Shown piece by piece: positions 37,065-44,708 of a DNA stretch of 64,000 nt (the first letter of the stretch is position 1; each line of letters begins with the position of its first letter). The position numbers were made by a program, and so were the translations under genes. A model generated the notes under the pieces. That model saw nothing but the letters and a program-made list of their open reading frames with translations. It was not told the DNA's origin and made no database searches. The DNA comes from Caryophanon latum (GTDB lineage: Bacteria > Bacillota > Bacilli > Bacillales_A > Planococcaceae), in contig NZ_MATO01000044.1 of the NCBI RefSeq assembly GCF_001700325.1, forward strand, positions 47,131-111,130, given 5' to 3'.

Positions 37065-37773
37065 TATTTCGTACCTCCAATAAACCAAAACCTTGTGATC
37101 GTCGTAATCCGAGGCCATCTTGATAAATAAGCTGTAAATCTTTCGGGTTGCCTTGAAGAATTAAGTCTCCTTTTTGTGCCGTATAATATAAAACTTGCCC
37201 ATCTGCATGACGGTTTGTTTCTTTAATCACTTGCTTTTTCAATTTATGCGCGCAAACTTTAAGTGGTTCATATAGCGCACGACCATATAATGCTTGAAAT
37301 TGTTTATTCGTGATAATGTTCAGCTCTTGTTCAAAATTAGGATCTGTAAACAAAATAGGCTTTTTATTTTTATCTTCTAGTAACACTGCATTTAAAATTG
37401 CAAAAGTTACGACATCGGACTTAATGAGTTGCTCTCGCCCGATCTCCTTACTTGTAATTTTGAATGGATATTCTGGGTGGTTAAATTTATCAGTTTGGCT
37501 TAATCCATTAAAGAACGCGACACCGACAGTAGGATTAGAAGTAGAAAAAATTAATGTGGCGCTTTTCATCACATATTGCTGTGATTCTTTTTCAAAATGA
37601 AAATCTTTCATGTAAAACGAAAACGTAAACGGTTTAGGATTTTTTTTGCCATCATATAATTGTGCATACAAGTCTGCATCTCCCTTACGTATCATTTCTT
37701 TTATAAATGATAGTAAGTACATTCGATACATTTGTGGTATTCTTTGTACATCTAAAAAAATTTTAAATCGCAA
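37057..37773 (-). CDS. cas6: crRNA-processing endoribonuclease Cas6
   Basis: A 238-aa RNase that cuts the repeat in pre-crRNA and in the pseudo-array RNA. A TTG start at 37773 (LRFKIFLDVQRIP) is favoured because AAAGGAGGG precedes it by 7 nt. The longer frame (from 37812) would begin upstream of the ribosome-binding site. The C-terminal glycine-rich loop DGLGLRRSQGFGLLEV is the Cas6 hallmark; a catalytic His is not certain by eye. It is the first gene of the operon. Its leader carries the sequence matched by the pseudo-spacer at 37880-37904. Confidence 0.93.
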   Translation of the reverse strand: MRFKIFLDVQRIPQMYRMYLLSFIKEMIRKGDADLYAQLYDGKKNPKPFTFSFYMKDFHFEKESQQYVMKSATLIFSTSNPTVGVAFFNGLSQTDKFNHPEYPFKITSKEIGREQLIKSDVVTFAILNAVLLEDKNKKPILFTDPNFEQELNIITNKQFQALYGRALYEPLKVCAHKLKKQVIKETNRHADGQVLYYTAQKGDLILQGNPKDLQLIYQDGLGLRRSQGFGLLEVRNNG

Positions 37774-37786
37774 TTTTGTCCCTCCT

Positions 37787-37802
37787 TTATTATTAAATAA
37801 TC
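37787..37802 (+). promoter_or_regulatory. Predicted Cascade/CreR target in the cas6 leader
   Basis: TTATTATTAAATAATC matches pseudo-spacer positions 1-16 at 14 sites. The two mismatches are positions 6 and 12. CCT (37784-37786) precedes it in the PAM position. It overlaps the 5' edge of the cas6 ribosome-binding region and lies just downstream of the expected cas transcription start. Confidence 0.8.
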
Positions 37803-37814
37803 TATCACACATTA

Positions 37815-37844
37815 AATGTAATTATAAAATATAATAATGTCAAA
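37815..37844 (-). promoter_or_regulatory. Promoter of the cas operon
   Basis: On -: TTGACA (37844-37839), an 18-bp spacer and TACATT (37820-37815). It lies about 40 nt from the cas6 start. A TATAAT on the + strand (37830-37835), the likely -10 of the pseudo-array RNA, lies inside its spacer, so the two promoters overlap and diverge. Confidence 0.5.
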
Positions 37845-37990
37845 CATTAACTTTTATTTGAATGCTGTAGGATTTAAATTTATTTTTAAACAATCCCATT
37901 GAAACATTTATCTGAATTCAGTAGGTTATCGTGCTTCACCAAAAAAACGGGACACATTACGTTTGCTGCAGCAAATGCAATGTGTTCCGC
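37842..37990 (+). ncRNA. CreR-like cas-regulating RNA (pseudo-CRISPR)
   Basis: A mini-array divergent from cas6. Pseudo-repeat 1 (37851-37879) matches the crRNA-sense repeat at 21 of 29 positions and keeps TTTTAT, TGAA and GGATTTAAA. The pseudo-spacer is 37880-37904. Pseudo-repeat 2 (37905-37933) matches 17 of 29, with TTTATCTGAA intact and its 3' half decayed. A TATAAT at 37830-37835 would start the RNA near 37842; the -35 is weak. A long hairpin (37948-37989) could end it. Known CreR and CreA RNAs have this repeat-spacer-repeat form, are processed by Cas6, and guide Cascade to a partly matched promoter for repression. The match in the cas6 leader supports autorepression. Confidence 0.85.
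37941..37989. terminator. Long hairpin beside the pseudo-array
   Basis: CGGGACACATTACGTTTGC pairs with GCAAATGCAATGTGTTCCG around TGCA. On + it is followed by CTTTTC (weak); on - it is followed by seven T (strong). It may end the CreR-like RNA on + and shield the cas leader from minus-strand read-through. Confidence 0.6.
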
Positions 37991-38174
37991 TTTTCGTCTG
38001 TTCATATATGTGAATCGTTGTAACGCTCGAATAAAATATAATGTCTTGTTCGGTCACTTCAACGATAAAAACCCGTTTTTAAACAGCACTTTGTCATTTG
38101 CTGTACAATATACCGCTTTTGATGCAATGTGAAAGCAGCTGTGTGATACATGTTCGTAGCTACTTTTTGGCAAT

Positions 38175-38350
38175 AAAAAAAGCCGCGCTCCTATTGCTAG
38201 GAACGCGGCTTTTTTGTAAACTCACATTGAAGTGAGCCAAGCGGGTCGGCGTACTTAACATACGCTTAATTGTTATAATCGTTCTCCGCCTGTAAACAGT
38301 ACGTACGTCGTCTGTAGTTATATATTATCAATACATACGCTTTTTTTCAA
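38175..38350 (-). ncRNA. Candidate small RNA with own promoter and terminator
   Basis: On -: TTGAAA (38350-38345), a 17-bp spacer, an extended -10 TGATAATAT (core TAATAT 38327-38322), and a predicted start near 38315. The RNA would be about 135-140 nt. It contains hairpins GCGTA-TGTTAAG-TACGC and CTCAC-TTCAAT-GTGAG and ends in AAAGCCGCG/CGCGGCTTT with a T7 tract (38181-38175). No ORF of note lies inside. I do not recognise it as 6S, tmRNA, SRP RNA or a known riboswitch. The remaining 37990-38174 stretch shows nothing I can support. Confidence 0.65.
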
Positions 38351-38363
38351 CTATTTTTTACAC

Positions 38364-39053
38364 TTATTTTGGTAAATACAGTGCCATGTTTTTCTCTTTC
38401 GCACGTAATGCTGGTTGGTCTGTCAGCAACGACGTATAAATACGATTGGCTAAAATATCGCTCGCTTGAATTAAATAGTTCGATGCGGAATTGCAAAACT
38501 CCACTTCAATATGTAAATTGCCATACATAATCGGCTTGTATTTTCGACCGTAGTCAAAATTCGGCACGCCGAGCACGAGCTCCTCATAAATAGCGCTTTT
38601 TAAATTGTAGTAGCCGTTCATCGCCGTGTGCTGCTCGTCGATTGAAATGTGAATTGCTAAGTCCTCGTACGGGTCAATTTGCGCGCTACGAATTAAATTG
38701 GTCAGCTTTTCGCGGACGATGCGCTTTAAAATATAATCTTTGTAGCGATGTCGCGTATCGGTGATCGTCATAATTGATTGGCGCACTTTGCGGTTTTGCA
38801 CAGCGACAAAAAAGCTTTCCTCATGTCGCATTACGTTAAATAACGCACGTTTATGCTTGCGCTTTAATCGGCACGCCTTCAGCTCCCCTTCCACATGCGA
38901 TTCCTTCCTGAGTCTCGACAGCAGCGTGCGATATTTACGCTTTGCTCGCTCCGTTTCCGCCTTTGACATGAACACGTAGCCTGCATAAACGAAATACGCA
39001 TCATTCGGGTGAAAGACGCCTGAATCGTCGATAAACATATAAATCGTTTTCAT
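38364..39053 (-). CDS. DUF3800 domain protein
   Basis: A 229-aa protein starting at MKTIYMFIDDSGVFHP, with GGAAGTG upstream; the open frame continues further without a signal. The N-terminal IDDSG and the C-terminal IQASDILANRIY are the acidic motifs of DUF3800, a family with an RNase H-like metal-binding pattern that is often found in defence islands. ISIDEQHTAMNGYY is a further conserved acidic site. Its biochemical role is not established. It lies between the CRISPR-Cas locus and the B12 operon as a single gene. Confidence 0.82.
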   Translation of the reverse strand: MKTIYMFIDDSGVFHPNDAYFVYAGYVFMSKAETERAKRKYRTLLSRLRKESHVEGELKACRLKRKHKRALFNVMRHEESFFVAVQNRKVRQSIMTITDTRHRYKDYILKRIVREKLTNLIRSAQIDPYEDLAIHISIDEQHTAMNGYYNLKSAIYEELVLGVPNFDYGRKYKPIMYGNLHIEVEFCNSASNYLIQASDILANRIYTSLLTDQPALRAKEKNMALYLPK

Positions 39054-39175
39054 TTTTTCACTTCCGTTCCTATTCTGAACCTTCTTAAAATTATACAGGA
39101 AAGAGCAGAAATTTGGTACGTGACGTAAACGCTTCCATCGGTGAAATAGCGACGTTTTTGCTCGATGCCGTGCGC

Positions 39176-39207
39176 GACAAAAAAGAGGCATGCGATCACT
39201 CGCACAC
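39176..39207 (-). terminator. Terminator of the B12 uptake operon
   Basis: On -: GAGG-TG-TGCGA loops to TCGCA-TG-CCTC and is followed by six T. It lies just after the ECF S-component gene. Confidence 0.65.
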
Positions 39208-39217
39208 CTCTTTTAGC

Positions 39218-39910
39218 TTACTGAAATAAATTATATTTCGTTTTCACACGCACGAGCTGTTCGGTCAACGGCTTATACAGCACGAACAAGAAAATGGCGT
39301 TCGATACGATGTAAATGATCGTAAACGGTAACGCTGTGTAAATGGCAGCTTTGAACGCAGCTAGCTCAAAAATACCTGTGCTCGACATCGCCGTCCAAAT
39401 GTCCATGCCAAACGAGAAGAAAAATCCTGCAAAAATTGAAAACGCAAGCAGCGCCCACCAATGATGCATTTTATTCGTTTTGCCAAGCAGCCCCGCGATG
39501 TAGCCAATCATACCCCACGTCAGCATTTGAAACGGCGTCCACGGACCTTGCCCGAAATACATATTCGATGCAAACGCAGTGAGCGCCCCGGTTAAAAATC
39601 CTGCCTCCGCGCCAAGTGCAAAGCCGGTAATTGCCGTCATCGCTGTTACAGGCTTAAACCCTGGCAGCATCATAAATAAAATGCGTCCAGCAATCGACAG
39701 CGCGGACATCACTGCGATAATAACGAGCTCGCGTGCGGACGGCTTCTTTTTTTCGAGTCGTACGAAAAACGGAATGAACGCAATAAGTACGATGAGCAGC
39801 GACAGCACGTAATATTTGCGGTCGCCGAGTACTTGCAGCCCGATGTAAAACGCAATCGGTAATACGACGAAAATAATGAGCAACGAAAATATGCGCTGTT
39901 TCGTTAACAT
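39218..39910 (-). CDS. ECF transporter S component (predicted cobalamin-specific)
   Basis: A 230-aa membrane protein with about six hydrophobic segments. The pattern ELVIIAVMSALSIAGRILFMMLPGFKP followed by TAMTAITGFALGAEAGFLTGALTAF and MYFGQGPWTPFQM is that of ECF substrate-binding (S) components. The last gene of a riboswitch-led operon, overlapping the ATPase gene by 7 bp. Specificity for cobalamin (or a precursor) is inferred from the riboswitch and from the transcobalamin-like partners, not from the S component itself. Confidence 0.88.
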   Translation of the reverse strand: MLTKQRIFSLLIIFVVLPIAFYIGLQVLGDRKYYVLSLLIVLIAFIPFFVRLEKKKPSARELVIIAVMSALSIAGRILFMMLPGFKPVTAMTAITGFALGAEAGFLTGALTAFASNMYFGQGPWTPFQMLTWGMIGYIAGLLGKTNKMHHWWALLAFSIFAGFFFSFGMDIWTAMSSTGIFELAAFKAAIYTALPFTIIYIVSNAIFLFVLYKPLTEQLVRVKTKYNLFQ

Positions 39911-41511
39911 CTGCTTTTCACATCCTTATACGTTACGGCATTTTCGATATGCGGATACGTTAAGCGATGCGCGGCCGTCGTGTAAAAGCGATTGCTCGCA
40001 AAAAACGTGCGCGGTTGCTGCGTCGCAAGTAACTGCCCGTCAAAAAACATGCCGCATCGGTCGCTCACGTCGGCACAAAACTCTAGCTCATGGCTGACGA
40101 TGACGATCGTTTGCCCTTCTTGCTGCAATTGCTTTAACAATGCGACGAGCTCTTGCTTCATTTGCGGGTCGAGCCCTTTCGTCGGTTCATCTAAAAATAA
40201 AATGCGCGGTGAATAGCGTAATATTTTAATGAGCGCGATTTTTTGTTGTTCGCCGCCGCTGCAATCGTACGGGTGGCGGCTTAAGCAGTGCGCAATGTGA
40301 AAGCGCTCGATATATGCATGCACGCGCTCCTTTTGCTCGTCGGTCGCTTGGAAAAACAGCTCCTGCTCAACCGTTTTATGCGTAAATAAGACGCGCGGAT
40401 TTTGTGGCAAAATACCAAACCACGTCGTATACAAGTCGTCATATTTTTTCAGCGGCTTGCCTTTTAGTAATACGTCGCCTCGCTGCGGTGAAAGCAAGCT
40501 CGTCATGCACTGCACGGCCGTTGATTTGCCAGAGCCGTTACTGCCGACAATTGTAAAAATTTCGCCCTCTTCAATTTGGCAATTAAAATGCTTCAAAATC
40601 CACTCTCTGTTCGCCTCGTAACGAAACGCGAGCTCCTTCGCCTCAAGTAATACGTCGCGCTTCACTACGTCATTTTCTGCAAACGGCGCACAATTGCTAA
40701 TATGTTGTTGAACCCAACGTTTGCCTTCGTGAATCGTAAACGGCACGTGATCCGTATTGCGCAGTGCGATGCGTGTTGCAATCGGCAGCGCTTCAAATAG
40801 CGGTGACTGCTCGGTAATCGTTTTTGAAAACGCGCGCGGATTGCCTTCATATAATAGCTTCCCTTCATCTAATACGAGCAAATGATCCGTTAGCGGAAAC
40901 ACTTCCTCTAATCGATGCTCGACGATGACGATCGTTAAGCCGAGGTCTTGCTGCAATTGCTTGAGCGTATGGAGAAACGATTTTGCTGCGATCGGGTCAA
41001 GCTGTGCAGTCGGTTCATCGAGCAATAAAATATTCGGCTGCATCACTAAAATGGACGCGACGTTTAATAGCTGCTTTTGCCCGCCTGATAAATGCATCGT
41101 GTCGCTATGGAACCAACGATGTATGCCGAAATAGTGTGCAATTTCAGCGACGCGCTTGCGAATCGTTTGCTGGTCAAGCCCTAAATTTTCGAGCCCGAAC
41201 GCCAGCTCATGCCAAACGCGGTCGGTTACAATTTGCGTCTCCGGACTTTGTTGCACGAAGCCGATCGTTTTGCTCGACTGCTCGGCGCTCATTTCGGTAA
41301 TATCCTCACCATTCATTGCGATCGTACCGCTTCGTTCGCCGTGCGGGGCAAGCTCTCGTTTACATAAGCGCAGCAGCGTCGATTTCCCAGAGCCGGATGC
41401 CCCGATAATCGTCACCCATTCGCCCGCTTCGACTGTAAACGAAATATTCTGTAGCAAGCGCGGCGAATTCGGGTACGCAAAATTTAATTGTTGACAGTTG
41501 ATTTGTGCCAT
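39904..41511 (-). CDS. ECF transporter fused double ATPase (A-A' component)
   Basis: A 535-aa protein with two ABC ATPase domains in tandem. Domain 1 (about 1-240): Walker A GASGSGKST, signature LSGGQKQLL, Walker B ILLLDEPTAQLDP. Domain 2 (about 290-510): GSNGSGKST, CSGGEQQKIAL, ILFLDEPTKGLDP. Such fused EcfA-A' proteins power vitamin uptake. The ATG at 41511 lies inside the end of the T-component gene (28-bp overlap), a sign of one complex. All motifs are intact. Confidence 0.95.
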   Translation of the reverse strand: MAQINCQQLNFAYPNSPRLLQNISFTVEAGEWVTIIGASGSGKSTLLRLCKRELAPHGERSGTIAMNGEDITEMSAEQSSKTIGFVQQSPETQIVTDRVWHELAFGLENLGLDQQTIRKRVAEIAHYFGIHRWFHSDTMHLSGGQKQLLNVASILVMQPNILLLDEPTAQLDPIAAKSFLHTLKQLQQDLGLTIVIVEHRLEEVFPLTDHLLVLDEGKLLYEGNPRAFSKTITEQSPLFEALPIATRIALRNTDHVPFTIHEGKRWVQQHISNCAPFAENDVVKRDVLLEAKELAFRYEANREWILKHFNCQIEEGEIFTIVGSNGSGKSTAVQCMTSLLSPQRGDVLLKGKPLKKYDDLYTTWFGILPQNPRVLFTHKTVEQELFFQATDEQKERVHAYIERFHIAHCLSRHPYDCSGGEQQKIALIKILRYSPRILFLDEPTKGLDPQMKQELVALLKQLQQEGQTIVIVSHELEFCADVSDRCGMFFDGQLLATQQPRTFFASNRFYTTAAHRLTYPHIENAVTYKDVKSRC

Positions 41512-42374
41512 TGCTGTTGTAACCTTCCTTCCTCAAATAACGGTATGAAAAAAAACACGCTATACATGACGTAGCTCGTTACCGATAATGCCGTTTGAAT
41601 AATCGATGTGAACGTCGGGTAAAACGAGTAATACGTATAATCCATAAGCGTCATCGCAAGCAATAAACCGACGAACGCCCCAAGTAATACGAATGCATTG
41701 CGGTCACGCTTCGTAAATATATAAATCGAAAACGGTGTGCGCTTGCCAATGCCGTAGCCTCTCGCGCGCATCGAATCCGCCCCTTCAATCGCCTGCTCGA
41801 GCGCCCACGTTACCATCATCGTTAGCACGCGAAAGCTTTTCATTAAACGCTTCGGGAACGAGCCAGACGTAATCGCTTGGCCGGTCATTTTTTGCGCGCG
41901 CATCATATCGGTCATTTGCTCCTTAAATAGTGGCACAAAGCGCAGCGTCATCGATAATAACAGCGCAAACGTCGGTGAAATGCGGCTAAATAAGTAATAA
42001 AACGCATCGCTCGTCATGCATAGTTGAAGAATGCGGCACCACATCATCGTCGCGCTTAGTAATACGCCAATTGCCGCGCCGTACGCAATCGCTTCAAGCG
42101 TAATGGCGTTGCTGTTCACGTATAGAAGCGGCGTCTCCCCGTTATGACTAAATAGCGGGTTAATGCACGCCGAACCGATGATAATGACCGCATTCCAAAT
42201 GAGTGTCGAACGCAATGTCGGTCGCGCTACTTTCCAAATCATCGCCAAGCTCGCACTAAAGCTTACCGCGAGTAATACTGGATGCATGAAAAACATCGTG
42301 CATCCGAGCAACATTAAAAAGAACGAAAATAAAACGGCTGGGTGATAGCTTTGTAACTCAGTCAATCGTAACAC
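41484..42374 (-). CDS. ECF transporter T component (EcfT-like)
   Basis: A 296-aa transmembrane coupling protein. Several hydrophobic helices precede the cytoplasmic coupling motif DSMRARGYGIG, which contains the A-R-G signature contacting the ATPases; a second similar motif earlier is degenerate (MTDMMRAQKMTG). It belongs to the CbiQ/EcfT family. It overlaps the DUF4430 lipoprotein gene upstream (17 bp) and the ATPase gene downstream (28 bp). Confidence 0.93.
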   Translation of the reverse strand: MLRLTELQSYHPAVLFSFFLMLLGCTMFFMHPVLLAVSFSASLAMIWKVARPTLRSTLIWNAVIIIGSACINPLFSHNGETPLLYVNSNAITLEAIAYGAAIGVLLSATMMWCRILQLCMTSDAFYYLFSRISPTFALLLSMTLRFVPLFKEQMTDMMRAQKMTGQAITSGSFPKRLMKSFRVLTMMVTWALEQAIEGADSMRARGYGIGKRTPFSIYIFTKRDRNAFVLLGAFVGLLLAMTLMDYTYYSFYPTFTSIIQTALSVTSYVMYSVFFFIPLFEEGRLQQQWHKSTVNN

Positions 42375-43203
42375 CGTCCAAATCTTTGCCTAAATCGACC
42401 GTGTAGCGCCACGTAATAACATCGTTTGGCTGCACGACGTATTGGCTCGCCCCTTTTGCTGGTGCACCATCGTTGACCGCGTACATCCAGCCGCTTAAAT
42501 TGCCGGCGCTAAACTCATACAAATGGTTAATGCCTTCGATATACACCGAATTGTAAATGTTTTCGTCCGCTCCTTCGTACTCTAAATGAATGTTGAACTC
42601 GCGTGTCGCACGCTGCAATATGTCAAATACCGTTTCGTTATCCTTCACAATTTCATACGTCGTCGGCTTTAAAATAACGCCGTCTGCTGGCACGTATTTT
42701 TCCGAGCGCAACGACGGATGCAACTTCGCGTAATGTGCTTCATTTAATAGCGTTTTTGCATCAATGGAAATCGTCACCGTCTTTTTCTCAACAGGTGGTG
42801 CAGCCGGCGTCGGTTCAGGATCGGTCGGCTGTAGTGCGGCTTGCTCCACTTCGACTGACGTTTCCTCCTGCTGCGCTGGCGGTGATGATTCCGCTTCAAC
42901 TACTGGTGTCGTTTGTTGTCGTGCCGGTTCAGCTTGTTCTGTCGTTTCAGTTACAGTTGTTTCCGTTGCCGCTTGTTCTATATTTGCTGGGTCCACCTCG
43001 ACTGGCTTACTTTGTTCTACAGTTGACGGTGTGCCTTGCTGTACTTGCTCAATTTGCGAAGGTGACTCGACTTCTGCTTGCTCTGTTTCTTGCTGCGTCA
43101 CGCTGCGTTCAATCGGTGCTTGCTGCTCCTCATAATGCTCGACTGTTTGAATGTTACAGCCTGTTAGGAATACGAGCATTAACGCTAAAAACCATTGCTT
43201 CAT
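42358..43203 (-). CDS. DUF4430 (transcobalamin C-domain-like) lipoprotein
   Basis: A 281-aa lipoprotein: MKQWFLALMLVFLTGC with Cys16. A long Glu/Gln/Pro/Thr-rich spacer (about 20-135) is followed by one DUF4430 domain: ETVFDILQRATREFNIHLEYEG, then GINHLYEFSAGNLSGWMYAVN and YVVQPNDVITWRY. DUF4430 is the bacterial relative of the C-terminal beta domain of transcobalamin and intrinsic factor. The spacer would let the domain reach out from the membrane, so it is a plausible relay between the SLH-bound proteins and the ECF transporter. It overlaps the upstream SLH gene by 4 bp. Confidence 0.88.
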   Translation of the reverse strand: MKQWFLALMLVFLTGCNIQTVEHYEEQQAPIERSVTQQETEQAEVESPSQIEQVQQGTPSTVEQSKPVEVDPANIEQAATETTVTETTEQAEPARQQTTPVVEAESSPPAQQEETSVEVEQAALQPTDPEPTPAAPPVEKKTVTISIDAKTLLNEAHYAKLHPSLRSEKYVPADGVILKPTTYEIVKDNETVFDILQRATREFNIHLEYEGADENIYNSVYIEGINHLYEFSAGNLSGWMYAVNDGAPAKGASQYVVQPNDVITWRYTVDLGKDLDGVTID

Positions 43204-44645
43204 CGTTCAATCACGTCCATGAAGCGCACGAACATTTTTGCTGCATGCGCACGCGTCGTCGCACCGCTCGGGTTAAACGTCGCCTGTTTGTTTACGATGC
43301 CAACAGATGCTAAAAATTCAATCGCACGCTGCGTATCGATATGGAACGTCGCAACATCTGAAAACGTTGTCGGTGTGAGCGTTAATGCTTCGCTCGTTTT
43401 ATACGTATACGCACGCGCCATCATCGTCGCTAGCTGTGCACGCGTAATTTGCTTCGCTGGTGAGAACGTCCCGCCGTTATGCTGGATAAGCCCTGCTTCG
43501 TATGCGCTTTGCACGAGCTGCTTTGTTGCGCTCGCATAGTTCGCTACATCTGTGAATACAAGCGATTGTTTCGGTGCAGGAAGCTGTAATACACGTGCTA
43601 AAATGCTAATAGCTTGCACGCGCGTTAACGACTGTGACGGTCTGAACGTGCCATCATCGTAGCCGTTCATAATGCCTTTTTCTTGAGCGATCGCTGCATC
43701 TTGTCGCACCCAATGATTCACCGTATCGGTAAACACAAATTGCGTTTCTTTGTCGTTCATATCGTATAAGCTCGTATCCCCATTTTTAAAACGCTCATAC
43801 GCCACGTACGCATATGTTCCTTGCTCGGTCGCCATTACATCGTCCGCTTCGTCCGTCACTAAATGCTTAAAGCCGCCCGTCGCTGTGTTGTAAAAGGCGA
43901 AAAACTTCGGTAATACGGTTGTAAATCCTTCCGTCGTCGCCACGTCTAGCTGAAGCGCCGATAATGCCACGATCACTTGCGCATAGCTTTCTGAGCTTAA
44001 TGCTTCTGTCTGTAGCGCACGCTGTAAATACGCAAGCGCTCGTTCTACTGCTGCGCCGACGTTCGCTTGCTCACGGTACGGTGCTAGCGCCTGTAGTGCC
44101 ATCGCCGTCATATCAACATTGTCCGTTTCATCATCAAGCGTGAAGCTACCTGTCACTAATTGATTGCTTAAAATGCTCGCAATAAATTGCTGGCGTAGCT
44201 CGTCTGAAATGGGATACGCGCTTTTTTTACTATCAAATGCGATGAGCGCAAACACTGGACCGTTTACACCTTGTGTTGCGACTTCATTTACGTTCAGTAG
44301 CTTTTCGTATACGTTATAGCCACCAATTGTTGTCGGGTCTGCGCCAATTGCTTGCAGCGCTAAAATAACGCGTGCGTATTCTGTATATTTATACATATGC
44401 AGCACGCCGTCTTTTTCCTGTAACGTTTTTGCGACGTCCTCAATATACGCGCTATAATACGCATCATTTTCGTAGCCACCACGCGCTAACGTAAATACAA
44501 TCCATTCATTGCCGTATTTCGGGTTTGGCACGATCGATAATAATCGTTGTTCCGCCTTTTGCAGCATGTCGTTTGCTGATGCAGGAAGCTGCACAATGAG
44601 CAATACACATAGCGCAAATAATACGGCGATCAGTTGCTTTTTCAT
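43200..44645 (-). CDS. SLH protein with prenyltransferase/transcobalamin-like alpha-alpha domain
   Basis: A 481-aa exported protein. Signal peptide 1-25 (VLLIVQLPASAN). Residues 30-300 are helical repeats (EYARVILALQAIGADPTTIGG; GPVFALIAFDSKKSAYP; DMTAMALQALAPY; ESYAQVIVALSAL), like the alpha6/alpha6 barrel of transcobalamin/intrinsic factor and of SQHop/prenyltransferase repeats. Residues 300-481 are three SLH motifs (FTDTVNHWVRQDAAIAQ; FTDVANYASATKQLVQ; FSDVATFHIDTQRAIEF). It lacks its own DUF4430 domain, which the next gene supplies. Second gene of the riboswitch operon. Confidence 0.87.
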   Translation of the reverse strand: MKKQLIAVLFALCVLLIVQLPASANDMLQKAEQRLLSIVPNPKYGNEWIVFTLARGGYENDAYYSAYIEDVAKTLQEKDGVLHMYKYTEYARVILALQAIGADPTTIGGYNVYEKLLNVNEVATQGVNGPVFALIAFDSKKSAYPISDELRQQFIASILSNQLVTGSFTLDDETDNVDMTAMALQALAPYREQANVGAAVERALAYLQRALQTEALSSESYAQVIVALSALQLDVATTEGFTTVLPKFFAFYNTATGGFKHLVTDEADDVMATEQGTYAYVAYERFKNGDTSLYDMNDKETQFVFTDTVNHWVRQDAAIAQEKGIMNGYDDGTFRPSQSLTRVQAISILARVLQLPAPKQSLVFTDVANYASATKQLVQSAYEAGLIQHNGGTFSPAKQITRAQLATMMARAYTYKTSEALTLTPTTFSDVATFHIDTQRAIEFLASVGIVNKQATFNPSGATTRAHAAKMFVRFMDVIER

Positions 44646-44672
44646 GTAATGTCCTCCTTTAAATGTGAAAAG

Positions 44673-44702
44673 AGCCGCTTAAGTAAAGTACTTAAACGGC
44701 CG
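44673..44702 (-). terminator. Intercistronic hairpin in the B12 operon
   Basis: GCCG-TTAAGTA (44674 on) pairs with TACTTAA-CGGC (to 44700). Only a weak T tract follows on -. It lies between the 1467-aa gene and the next SLH gene and could attenuate expression or protect the mRNA end. Confidence 0.5.
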
Positions 44703-44708
44703 CTTTCC

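Noticed and set aside
37784..37802. The possibility that the pseudo-array is a CreTA toxin-antitoxin unit
   Set aside because: The pseudo-spacer match lies in the cas6 leader and I see no separate small toxin gene or RNA with a matched promoter, so cas autoregulation (CreR-type) is the better reading.
37899..38132. A 77-aa open frame on + over the pseudo-array and hairpin
   Set aside because: No ribosome-binding site, and it overlaps the structured CreR-like RNA and a long hairpin; composition does not look coding.
38175..38350. The candidate sRNA as 6S RNA, tmRNA or SRP RNA
   Set aside because: It is too short for 6S or SRP RNA and lacks their conserved elements; there is no alanyl-tRNA-like end or tag frame for tmRNA.
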